Assembly (NCBI RefSeq): GCF_026151205.1
Contig: NC_087084.1
Coordinates: forward strand, 16,156,227-16,220,226
Reading direction: 5' to 3'
DNA from: Bolinopsis microptera
Lineage: Eukaryota; Ctenophora; Tentaculata; Lobata; Bolinopsidae
Length of the DNA stretch: 64,000 nt
The notes under the pieces were generated by a model. The model did not search any database and had not been told where the DNA came from. It saw only the letters and a list, made by a program, of their open reading frames with translations. Below, in pieces: positions 38,350 through 51,100 of the stretch. Every line of letters begins with the position of its first letter. The stretch's first letter is position 1. The position numbers and the translations under genes are program-made.

Positions 38350-38658
38350 TATCTATCAATTTTTGAATTGCGTCTTTTTGATTTAATGAACTACTGCAGA
38401 CTCCACATTATTATAGTATATGCCATTAATTTTGTTCCGATTTTAAACTATTCCATTTTGACGAGATTCTAAATTAATTTTTTGAGACTTTACTACATTT
38501 TTGATGAGAATTTTTGACATTTTCATACTAACCATTGATATTTTCAGATTATGTGACTGATTAAATGCTGAAGATAAAAGAAATATATTCATTTGGCTAA
38601 GATTATGTTTGCGTTTCATTGCTCAACAGCTGTTCGAAGGATCAAATTTAAGATTAGT

Positions 38659-38760
38659 TTGTCATACGTTGTATGACCCGCTTTACGATACAGGGGAGCG
38701 CGCGCGCACTCGTTTCACCTAGTTGCTAGTGAAACGTACGAGCGTGGGTGTCACGACGAG
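38659..38760. repeat. Structured 110-bp repeat, copy C
   Basis: It starts TCATACGTTGTATGACCCGC, contains CGATACAGGGG, a GC-rich block, the hairpin GTTTCAC-CTAGTTGCTA-GTGAAAC and ends GGGTGTCACGACGAGC. It is the most diverged of the three copies. Confidence 0.55.
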
Positions 38761-38980
38761 CTTCAAAAATTAGTAAGGCTTGATCCCATGCATTGCATTG
38801 AGGAAGAAATTGAAAGTTATGCCCAGAAAACCTCACTGGCCAGTATACAAGGTTTTACTTCAAAAGTTGACGGATGTTACTCGTCTAAATTTCTTCGAAG
38901 TAGCGTGCGCCGCTTTCTTCTCTTGCCCGACGGCAAGTGCTACGAAGTAGCGCGCGCCGGGCCAGACCATTAATTAACAA

Positions 38981-39425
38981 TGGTCAACTTCAAAAGTTAA
39001 AGAGATTTCCGGTTTTTTGTAACATGTTCATTGTTCGTCTTGTAAAAGTAACGTTACCTCCCCAGGAGGAAAATTTAAGACAACGTATTTGTTGAGTAGC
39101 TCAAAATCTCCAGAAAAGTCTCATTTTGGGCCGATCAAAAGTTTGCAACTTTAACTTTGTGCATTCCTGTCCTTTGATTGGCTGAATCGTGTCACGTGCT
39201 AGCTGCATGAACATGGAGCTGCTTACAGGAATCCGCAAATTGTTAAAGTTGCAAACTTTTGATCGGCCCAAAATATTGGGACTTTTCTGGAGATTTTGAG
39301 ATAACTCAACAACTAGCTACATAGCTACGTTGTTTTAAATTTTCCTCCTGGGGACGTAACGTTACTTTTCCAAAACGAACATGTTACAAAAAACCGAAAG
39401 TCTCTGACTCTTTTACTTTCAAAGT
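38981..39425. repeat. Fold-back element with 190-bp arms
   Basis: 38981-39170 and 39217-39425 are inverted copies (shared blocks CAAAAGTTTGCAACTTTAAC and TTTTCCTCCTGG), separated by a 46-bp loop with GGCTGAATCGTGTCACGTG. A half copy is at 4745-4990. Confidence 0.7.
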
Positions 39426-41247
39426 TAGGCCCCATCCAGTAAGGGTTTCTGGGAATGACTTACAAAATTAGACAACTGACAACGCAAATTCATATAAGAA
39501 GTTGAATGTTGATACATACACAAATGATTTTGTAAAAGTTAACTTGAAAATATTACGTATTATTTGGAATTATGAAAGTAGCTCATTCGTTATTATTTTA
39601 TCATAATTATGAATATTAGGTTTGATTTATTGATTACTTTGGTATAAAGTAAAAATAGCTTTGTAAACTGTCTCAGCTCGGCCCCAGGCAGAAACTGAAA
39701 GTTAATTTTTTAAATATTACGATATTGTCACTGAACGGTGGCACGACTAAAAAGTCGAACTTTTTATAACTTTTATTTTTATAGTCTACAATCTTTATGA
39801 TTATCATGTTTATATAACCGATAGCTTAAACTTAAAGTTCAGTTCAACGATCCGGATAAAATTTGTTGCGAATTTAATTGGTTAAATTATTCGTACAGTG
39901 ATCATAGCATAAGATATGTGATAAAAATTAAAAATCATGTTTCTTTGTCAAAACATGTCATAATAATGATTGCGACAGCCAATAAATAGAATTTGATAAA
40001 CATTTTATGTTTTTGTTGATTCGATTTATAGTTAACGCAAAATTGGAGTATGTTTGATGTTCAACTTCAATGTTTTAAAACTTAATTTCGATACTAACGC
40101 TATTTTGTAAAATATGAATGTAAATAGGGACTAGTTTAACCACCTTGACCTACTAAATAAAATTGTCGTTCAGGTCAACTAAGATCGACAAATATTTAAT
40201 ATATGGTAAAATTATCAAAGTTTCCATAAATTTTAATAGATGGTCACAGTATAAAAGTATATTAGCATACCAATTAACTTTTCTCCCGACCCCGAGCGTT
40301 GGATTTTAACAACAACAAAAAACTTGGAGCAGCATTTTATCGTAACGTAATTCTAACAGTGCGTTACTGCTAAACTCTTTTACTTTTTTGGAGATGGTTG
40401 TACAAATTATTTAATTTGAATTGGGGTACCGCTTGAAATTTAATGATTATTTACTTTGATTGCCGATATTGGTTTATTTATATTTTATTAATTAAGTGCT
40501 AGTACGTACTAGTAAACCAGAGTTTTATTGTTTTTTATCCGTGCAATGGAAACGAACTTTTGCTCAATCGCTATTTTTTGCCCTACATTTCAGCAATCGG
40601 CCGGCAAAATTTGCATCAATGTAACAAAAGTAAAATTCGAGTAGGTCTAAATTGTTGGATACTGATGATATTATGGTTATAAATTATAGGATAAAAAGTC
40701 CGCTTATCTTCAGGTCGAGCGATGCGCTAGTTGAAATTGAATGTTGAAGCCTAGATTAAAGATTATTTACATTCGATTAAGTCTAAATTGTGTTGACAAT
40801 TAAAAATACATCTTTTCATTAAAACATGTTTTGAACTATCTGATAAAAATATTATACACAAGGAAAAGAATTAACTAACAAGCTAAGAGTGTACAAAAGA
40901 ATTAGTTATATTGATACTTGCACATTGCTGATTGCACATTACATATTATGTTAATTTGACATAAACACAGAATATTAAACAGTATTAGAAGTCGTAAAAA
41001 ATAATTCTATCGTTTGGTGAGTTTGATATTAACATTTCATCCAGCGATTGATTTACAAGAAAAGGGCCAAAGAAAATGTGTACAGAAGTTTCAACTTGGA
41101 ATTAGCAAATAGAGTGGAAATAGTGTGAAGAAAATGGCAAGGGACAAAGTAACTATCAACAATTAAGTTCAGACCATCATAAAATTAAGTTTTAATTGAA
41201 TACAAGTTTTAAGTTAACAGCTCCTATACTATACCTTCAAAATTTCT
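39426..41247. other. A+T-rich DNA, no feature seen
   Basis: No supportable reading frame, RNA gene or clear repeat was found in this 1.8 kb. Confidence 0.5.
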
Positions 41248-41946
41248 GGGGGGGGCCAACCATATTAAAGTATATTAAAATGTAGGATTTTTCCCGATTT
41301 TGACCCGGGGATATACTTTAATATACTTTAATATACCTACAATATACTTTAATATATCCCTATCTCCTTGGAGGCCTACATCAAAAATTGTTGCCCAAAA
41401 TAAGCTTGAAATGCAATTCTTAATCGACTACAAAAAGTTCTTGAAAAAATATTGAAAACTGATGGAGTTATTTCAATTTTAATGAAGTCATTTTGGCTAG
41501 TATTCCGAACCGAGATATGATGTGCAATTTTCCCAATTTTGTTCATGGAGGTCTTTTTACTTAGTATCCACTATATTCAACAAACACTGAGTTATATCTT
41601 TCACATAGAGTTAGTCTCATTAAAAAATATTGAAATTTTATCGAATTTGGGCAAAAGCGAATTTGGGCAAAAGCGTATGCCCAAATATGGGCATATTTTT
41701 TTAAGCTCATAGCTCAGCCAATTTTTGACCAATCTGGATGGAAATTCATGTACTAGTCCTAAAACAGGCTTATCTTGCGAATCTGAGTGAAAAATATAGT
41801 TCATCATGTAAATCTTAACGAAGAATATAAATCTTCTAATTGTAGGTATATTAAAGTATATTAAAATGTAGGGTTTTTTCCGATTTTGACCCGGGGATAT
41901 ACTTTAATATACTTTAATATGGTTGGCCCCCCCCCCCCCCCCCCCC
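41248..41946. mobile_element. 699-bp MITE with GGGGGCCAACCATATTAAAG termini
   Basis: The left end GGGGGGGCCAACCATATTAAAG and right end CTTTAATATGGTTGGCCCCC are inverted repeats. Further subterminal TATATTAAAGTATATTAAAA units are also inverted. ATTTCT flanks both sides (41242-41247 and 41947-41952), a probable 6-bp target duplication. No coding capacity. The right end has an over-long run of C. Confidence 0.65.
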
Positions 41947-42101
41947 ATTTCTGTATTTTGGTTTAAAATCTCAGTTATAAACCGCAGCCAAACACAATAT
42001 TATTACCATACGAGCTTTAAATCTCCACATCTGGCCAAAAAGTCTCTATTAATATTTAATACTCAGGAAAAGTCTCAACCAGTCAACTGGAAAGACTCAA
42101 C

Positions 42102-45100
42102 CTAATGTTTGTCAGCGGATTTGTTAAGGTTGTAGTAAACCCCCCTCATGGCTATCAGTTCCGCGTGAGTCCCACTCTCCACAACTGAACCCTCTTGGAT
42201 GACACAGATGAGATCTGCTGTCTGGATGGTTGAGAGTCTGTGGGCAATCACCAGACATGTTCTGCCTTCACGTGCTCTGTCCAGAGCTTCTTGTACGACC
42301 TAGGGATAATCAGGGCTACAGACTTGTTCACAATACAAACATTATAACACTGATTTAGGAGTTGTAGATCTGCTCAATTTGAAAATAGTGCTTCTTTTAT
42401 TTACTTTTGGTTGCCGATATTAGATAAAACTGTAACAATTCCGCAGCATGTTTTATCAGAAAATCACTTGATCATCATCAATTACCTTCTCGCTCTCGTT
42501 ATCCAGGGCACTGGTTGCCTCGTCTAGGAGCAGTATCTTGGGGTTCCTAACTAAAGCCCGAGCAATAGCTATTCTCTGCTTCTGTCCTCCCGAGAGATGA
42601 GTTCCCTTCTCACCCACACGAGTTTTATACCCCTGATATGGTGAACAGTGAGTTGGATTTTTAGATTTAAAGTTTAGATTTAGTTTGATTCAAATACTCA
42701 AGTACTAAACATTACAAAACAGACACCAACTAATACTATGAATACTAATACTATGAATAAAAGAGTAGCTCTGTGTGATTTACATCAGGAAGAGACACGA
42801 TGAAGTTGTTGATGTTAGCAGCGATAGCAGCTCTCCGGACTTCATCCTCCGTCACCGTTCTGAAGAGAGCTCCGTACTTTATGTTCTCTGAAAAAACCTC
42901 AGTTAACAGCTAGTAATTTTGTTACGTAACTGAAAGATATGTGGCAATGAACTCACCCATCTTTATAATGTAATCCTGCTCATTGACCAGTGATTTCAAC
43001 GAATATGTTCAACTACAAACTGTACTGACCCTCAATGGAGTAGTCGAACAAGATAGGCTCCTGAGAAACGAGCCCCATCTGTTGTCTCAGATACGCTACG
43101 TTTATCTCTCTGATGTCAATGTCATCGATCGTCTGAGATTGGAAATTGTTTATTATGAGAACATCAAGTTTATTATTCCATTGTTTTCCTCGAAATAACC
43201 TTGAAATATGAGCCAAGTTTAGCACTAGACGGTTAAAATTACCCTATCAAGTCCCTGTGTCAGATCATTTTAACAAAATCAAGCTATTACTAAATCAAGT
43301 GACATGATAATGAAAATATGGTTGTGTTTACGAGCGCAAAGGTTGCTTCGAAGTGCGGATTTGTTTCAGTTTATTATTTCTATTCACCGTATTTAACTCA
43401 TTGAACGGGTCACCAGATGCGTCGGATTAGCTGCCCAGCCCTCGAGCCCCCCCCCCCCCCCCCCCTCGAGCCTTAAAATGCCACCCACAGATATGGACAA
43501 TATTTAATGGTGATCGTACAGCCAACATGAAATACGAGCTTTGCTACCGTTTCTTAAGTATACGTATCTGCTAATCCAAGCCTAATTTCACCGAATTCGG
43601 TATTTTCGCCAATTATAAAATATCACCAAAATTTTATGTGATTCCGCTCTAGATATTTAATTTACTAAGGTGTGATATCCACTGTAACTAACCACATTGC
43701 CGTCGAGGACATCATAGAACCGTTCTGAAAGTTGCACTGAGGTGGATTTTCCACAGCCACTTTCCCCGACCAAGGCGATTGTCTTGCCTTTGTCCACCTT
43801 GAACGAGAGACCTGAAAAAATACGATATGCAGTGGTACGCCTATTATCATAGGTGAACTGTGAACGGACTGAAAACGTTCGCAGACTAACTTTTAGCCAC
43901 TCTCTATTATAACTAGCAGGAACCCGTATAAGTATAACCCTAAAAAGGTGTCAAGACTCAAGAGACTAAAATAATTATTACCTATTTAATTCGAGTTTTT
44001 GACACCACTTGGGGGTCCAAATTTTGGGCTCTAAAACTCCTATTCCTTGGCCAATTTTTTATTTTTTCACGCTGATTTGAAAAGCATAAAAGCATTTGAC
44101 CCAGTCAAAAAAGTTTCAGTTGTATATCTTTTACGGTTTTTGCGGAAAGTCGTGTTAAAGTTGATGCCGTGGTGTCAGTAAAATGGCACGGATCCATATA
44201 TATATATCGTCTCGCTTTATATATAGTAAGATTGCAATAAATAAAATATTCAGAATATTCATCGAATTTTTACCTTTCAGAACAGGCAGGTCAGGTCGTG
44301 ACGGGTAGTCGAATTTGACGTTGTCGAATCGGAGAAGTCCTTTAACTTCAGGCTGAAATACGGTAATTATTATAACGATGATACACAGCTCAGGGGTGTT
44401 AGGTTAAATCTTGTTTGAACAAATAAACCAAAACAGATTTTGAATTCGGAATATAATTGAAGAAAAACTTAAACAACAGCTCGTAATCAATTAGTCCGAA
44501 GATTGTTGTTATGTACGTGACCGATGTATATTTATAATTCTACGTTGTAACGCGCGCGCTGCATCCTTATCAAGACTTAAAGGACGGCGCTACTACGAGT
44601 ACAGATTCTGCTTGTTACTACTATACAGTGATGAGTGAGGGGATGTATTCTCAAAAGATGTAGCACATTTGAGGCACACGGGCCCATTTCTAGCCACCAT
44701 TTGGGCAAGCTGTGCCACAATTTTAGTAAAAGCTAAAACATCCCAAGATGGGTTACTTTACGATCTAATATCATTGGCAAGCATGCTATAAATTTAACAT
44801 TTAAATTTGCCACAAATATTTATTGATTGAACGCCCCTACTCCCTAGTAAGGGGAGCATCTCCATTCTGAATTCTCCAATGGACTAATTTATTGTTTACA
44901 TCATAATCAGTTTAAAAATAAAACCCCCAATGGGCAAAACATCTGTTTGGGCAACATGGATCAAATTTGTGTAATTCGATTTCTAGAGAACATCTAGAAC
45001 ATCTAGAACATCTAGAACTTCTAGAACTACTAGAACATCTAGAACATCTCGAAGGTTCCCCTGAATACCTGAATACATACTTTTCAGATTCAACCAAAGT

Positions 45101-48100
45101 CTAATAATCTTCTCACCTTCATTCCTTTATCGGTGTATGCGTCGATTATGGGAGGTTCTCTTATGAGTTTAAAAAGCTTGAAAGCACTTGCTTTCGCCTT
45201 TCCGTAGTCCGGTAGCATGGCCATTGTCTCACCAATTGTCATGGCTGAGAAGACTATCCCAGAAAATACCCTGTAAGAAGTATTTTCCATTATTCCGGGC
45301 ATTTTGTTTAAACTGTATCAGACTGACACTTGAATAGGACGGTTCACTTGCAATTTGGCTGACAGTCTGTCTGTCATTCTAAGTATGGGGTTCAGTTCCT
45401 TAGGAAGTATCTTAATGACTTAATTGACACCACTAAGCAGTTATTTCCCGCTGCAATTATAATTTTCCAATGTTGTCTTCCTATTAAGTGTTTATATTCC
45501 TACATAGCAAAGAATGTTCTAGATTTTAATAATCTACTTAAAGACTTATGCCTAAATAATAATTGCGTGTTCTTAGACTGTTTCTCAGACTTTTTAACTC
45601 GAGACTTTAGATCCTGTAATGAACTTCTATACCATGATTGGCTTCATCTCAACATGAGAGGAGTAGGTTTACTGTCCACTTGGCTTAAGTTTGTTGTAAA
45701 CGAACACAGTTTTGACAGGGTAGTAAATAATCTTCCGGGAATTTAAATCTTTGATCTTTTCTTTCATTTAATATTTTGATTAAGACGTTGCGCCTAAAAT
45801 TAAAACTCAAACAAATCTCTGATTTAATCTTTTTCTCAATTTTATGCCTCCTATTTCAGGTACATTCGGTCACTGCCCATTTTCCCATATGTTAGACAAT
45901 GAATCGTTTAGACTTAGAATAGGTCTTTTTGCATGCAAAAGGCCTCGAACACAGTCAAGAAATGCACATATACATATCAACACGTTTATACCTAACAAAA
46001 TTTACACATTTAAGTCTCCATGCACCCCACACATCAACTACAATTATCATAATCATATGTTTTTCTTCTATTCTCTCATCATGACTTACTTTCTCCCAAT
46101 TCTTCTCTCCACGACTAGGTCCATGAACACTGTACTCCCCCTAGATTCTAATATTCATTCCTCTCTACTCCTTGACAGCCCACGTTATCTTATACCATTT
46201 CTTGCTTGCTCCCACATCAAACTTTTCTTTGTAATTATCTCCTCATGGTTTATAAGAAATGTTCTTCTCCCTGGTAAGATGAATAGAGCCAAGTATTCCA
46301 GCCGCCTCAGGCGTCTAGTCTCTTTATTCATTCTTTGGGTTTTCTCTCTTAACTTTCTTTTGATAACTCTTGTTAATCCTTCTATGCTTAATCCAGGTCC
46401 CAACTCCCTATCTGTACTCTACCAAAATGTCCAAGGTCTTATTCCTTTCAGTAACCTAAGCTCCTCCCATCCCCTTCTTGATGGTAATAAGATTTCCGAA
46501 CTTCAATCCTTTGCTAACATAGAGCAGCCTGACATAATTGCCCTAAATGAGACTTGGCTCAAAAAATCTATTTCTAGCAACGAAATCTTTCCTTCTTCTC
46601 AATATGAAATCTTCCGCAATGACCGCACGAGAAAGACTCATCCTCAAGATCCTAATAACCCTAAAAAGTTTAGGGAAAATGGAGGTGGTGTTCTTTTGGC
46701 TGTTCGGTCTGATCTCGATGCCACTACAACCCGACTACCAGTTAGCCTAGGTGCAGAAATGCTTGCCGTTAAAATTGCTTTTCCTAACAAAGAGAGTATT
46801 GTAATCTGTACTTGTTATAGAGTAGGAACTCTTGGGTTACCTAATCATGATGTCATAGTTAGTTATATTCGCAAGCTAGTTTCCAAAAAGAATCCCCCTA
46901 AAATCTATGTTATTGGTGATTTTAATCTCCCCCATACAGACTGGCTATCTTCATCCAGTACCGTACCTATTGAGCAATCCTTCATAGATTCTTTCAGTGA
47001 TCTTTCTCTCTCCCAGTTGATCACATCACCCACCCATAAAAGTGGTAATACATTAGACATTCTTCTCAGTAATTATGATAACACAATCGATAACTTGAAT
47101 GTCTGTGATCCTCATTCCGTGTGCAAATCTGATCATTTTCCTGTCACTTTTTCAATTAAAAGCTCCTTTTCCCGCAAGAAAACTCCTAAACGTAAAATCT
47201 ATAATTATAAGAAAGCAAACTGGGACATGATTAATCGTGAATTATGCTCGATTAATTGGCAAGTCCTAGAATGCCTAGATCCTGATTCGTCTTGGAAGTT
47301 AGTTAAAGACTGCATTATGAATTTAGTTGATATACATATTCCTAAAGTAACTATTAAATCAGAGTTTCAACCCCCGTGGTTCGATAGTGAACTTTTTTCT
47401 TCATGCCGTAAAAAAGATAGACTCAGAGCTAAATTTAAAATTTCTGGTTCTATTTCTGATGAGTTAAAGTTTGTTACTAGCCGTAAAGATTTTAAGAGGC
47501 TTTCATCAGCCAAAATAAGAGACAATCTTTTCAATAGTGATGATCCAGCGCTTATAACTAAGAAGTTTTGGTCACATGTTAAGTATAAATCTAACTCCTG
47601 CCGTATTCCTAATTGTGTTAGTTATTCTGGACAGCTTCGGTTCAAACCCAAAGCTCAAGCTGAACTTTTCAATTCTTTCTTTTATAACCAGTTTTCGGAT
47701 CCTTCACTTTATGACACTGACATCTCCTATGTCAATGATGTTGATTTTGATATTGACTTCGATCATCGGGATGTTCGTAAGCTTCTTTCAAATATTAATT
47801 CAAATAAAGCCCAGGGACCAGATGGCATACACGGTAAAATTCTCAAAAATTGTTCCGTAGGTTTAGCTTACCCTCTAACATGCATTTTTCGTGGATCTTA
47901 CAACAGCGGCTACATTCCACAAGAATGGAAACTTGCAAATGTTGTCCCAATATTTAAGAAAGGTAAGAAAAGTGAGGTTGAAAACTATAGACCAATATCC
48001 CTTACTTGTTTAGTCATGAAAGTTTTTGAGCGCATTGTTAAACGTAAACTGCTTTCTTTGACAAGTACCCTTCTTGATCCCAGGCAGCATGGTTTTCTAG

Positions 48101-51100
48101 AGCACAAGTCATGCACAACCAATATGGTTGACTTTTGTGATAGCCTGGCATTGTCTCTTAACGAAAACATTATCAATCATGTTGTATATTTTGATTTTGC
48201 TAAGGCATTTGATTCTGTAAATCATGATATCCTTCTTCATAAGCTAAAGACCTTATATAACATTGATGGTACACTTCTCAAATTTCTTACCAATTACCTT
48301 CAAGGCCGTTACCAAAGAGTGGTTATTGGTAATGAGATGTCATCTACCCTCTCAGTTAATTCTGGTGTCCCCCAGGGCTCTATTCTTGGTCCCTTACTTT
48401 TTGTATTGTTTATCAATGATATTCCTCTTGGCCTTTCGGATAATACTGATATTGTTTTGTATGCCGATGATACAAAAATCTGGCGTAAAATACATTCATC
48501 TTCTGATAATACTAATTTACAAATGGATATAGACTATCTCTCTGACTGGGCACTAAGAAACAAAATGCGATTCCATCCAGCAAAATGTAAAGTGCTTATT
48601 GTTTCAGGAAAACCTTCTTTATCTCCTCCATTCGCATATAATCGTGATGGCTCTCCTCTTGTGTATGTAGAGTTAGAAAAAGATCTTGGAGTCGATGTTA
48701 CTCCTAAGCTAAGTTGGAATAGTCAGTGCGACAGAATTTATACTAAGGCCTGCCAACAACTTGGTATGGTCAGAAGAGATGGCCATATTGTCATTGATCA
48801 GAAACGTCGCCGGGCACTTTACCTCTCCCTGGTTCGTAGCCAATTCGAAAATTGTTCCATAATCTGGCGCCCTTGTAATAAATCACTTAGTGATAAATTA
48901 GAAAGTCTCCAAAAGAGAGCTATTAAATGGATTCTGTCTGAAGAGGGCCGCAGTTATCCACCTGAGCAATATGTCAAAAAGTGCAAGCTTGTCGACATTC
49001 TCCGTTGTTGTAAAGACCCGTATAGAGCCACCTCTAAGGGCTTTGAGACAGTTTATTAAATATAATAATCAATAATATCGAAAGTCGTTTCAAAATATTT
49101 TCAAACTCAAAGTTGAAATCACACTCACACTAAAAAGATCAATTATTTTGTCAAATAGTAAAAATTAAAAAAACTCTCGACACATTACAGTACGTGAGCA
49201 TGATTAGCATGCCTTTCATTTTATTTGTACCACTCAAGTCCCAGAACCTTTTATCTTTTAATTCTGCTTGCTATAGTTTGTTATAATATACGGCTATTCT
49301 AATTTCTAGAAATTTTCAAGCGTGACGATGAAAATTTTATCGCGAGAATTATCTTTAAGATTTAGTGCATTAAAAAGCCGCGCGGAGTGGGGTAAGGCTT
49401 GCTGTTATCAGCGCTTTGGCAGTGAAAAATATGCTGAAATATGTCAGTCCATTAAGCGAACGTTGTTTATTACTGCTCGTTTATTGTGTGTTTGCTGTCG
49501 TCCTATGTTATGTTATGTTATGATATGATGTCATGATTTAGCGATTATTGGTCGCTGTATTACTCAATCATCCCTCATCTATTGGACTTCCTCAAACCAG
49601 GTACGTTGTGTAGCAGAAATGCTGGCCAGCTGTCCTCTGAGTTAGCTAGTGTTGACTGTTGCTCAAGAAGCACGCGTTTTGCGTTCGATTTGTAAATATT
49701 TATTGAAAATAAGCTAGGTAGGGACGTGATGTTCTTGTTGGTGTCTGTTAGAGCTAGTAAAGGTCCTTTAAAAAAGATGGATGCTTTGAAACATCGGTTA
49801 TTGTACGTATCTAGCCATTCGCTACTGTTCTCATGATTTGAACCATGCGTGGGTATGTTATCTGGAAACAAATTTCTAATTGATACAGGTACTGTGTTAG
49901 GAAAGTGCTTCATGCGGTGCATTAATGTAAGCGCATTCTTTACGATGATGCCGTGTATTGTCAAAATCTCAAATTTGCAGAATGCTTCTCTGGTGTGAGC
50001 TGGCAATTTGCCGTCTTTGTAAAAGTAATTTACATATCCTGGCATAACCATCCGCATTCCTTGCTTTTGTCTACGGAATAATGTCTCCCTTTGTCTCAAA
50101 AGTTTGACTTGAATGATCTTATTTTTTTCCACAAAGTTCTTAATTATTTAATTCCTGTATCGCTGCCTCACTATCTCTCTTTATATCAGGGCACTTCTCG
50201 ACTAAGACGTTGCCACCTCGACAGTCTGTCTATTGTGTCATCAATTTTACCTAAGTTAAGTCAGAATTCACACACCACATGTACCTCAAATAGCCCACTG
50301 GCAAAATCATTTTTCTACAGAACCCATATACTGTGGAATGGACTCCCTTTACAGGTAAGACAGATTGTGTCTACTAGTCTTTTCAAAGCTGAGGTCACTA
50401 AGCATCTATGAAAATGTTTATTGGATATTGAAACAACAGTCTAGCCTAGTCTCTTTGCTCCCCATATTATTATTATTTTTGTTTTATTAATTTTTTTAAA
50501 ATCTACCTTCCTATACTTTCAACATCATATCACACTTCACCTGCACACCTTCTCACACATTAATGACCATTTCAGACCTGTATCTAATGTATCTGGAATT
50601 TGACGTATTGAAATACCAATTTTGACTCTATATATCCACAGTTATTCACCATGGATTTGTTTGTTATTAAATAGTTTTTCATAAATTTTTGGATTTAGAT
50701 TAATTCGATGTAATGGGTCCAAGTTACTGCGGACATAGTTCACTATGTGTTTACCGTGTTTGGGTGCCCATCATATTTTACAGATGGGGGCGATATTTTG
50801 AACGATTCTATTTTATATTCATCTATTGCTGTACTCTGTAAAATTTGAAAAGTATTTAATAAAAAATTGTGTCATCAATTTTACCTAAGTTAAGTCAGAA
50901 TTGTTACAGATTGTGTCTACTAGTCTTTTCAAATCTGAGGTCACTAAGCATCTATGGAAATGTTTATTGGATAGTGAAAGAACAGTCTAGCCTAATCTCT
51001 TTGCTCCCCATATATATTTTTTGTTTGTTCTCTATCTACCTTATACCTTTATACTTCCAACATCATATCACTGTAAAATTTGAATTAAAAAAAACATAAA

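Larger units (their letters stand above)
45355..50460 (+). mobile_element. CR1-like non-LTR retrotransposon with nested insertion, in an ABCB intron
   Basis: It contains the C-terminal part of ORF1 (45355-45746), ORF2 (45844-49003 continued at 50089-50411) and a 3' UTR to about 50460. It lies antisense to ABCB, in the 5.9 kb intron between exons 51148-51304 and 45117-45270. ORF2 is cut by a 1085-bp insertion at 49004-50088. A second 3' end of the same family follows at 50869-51085. Confidence 0.8.
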
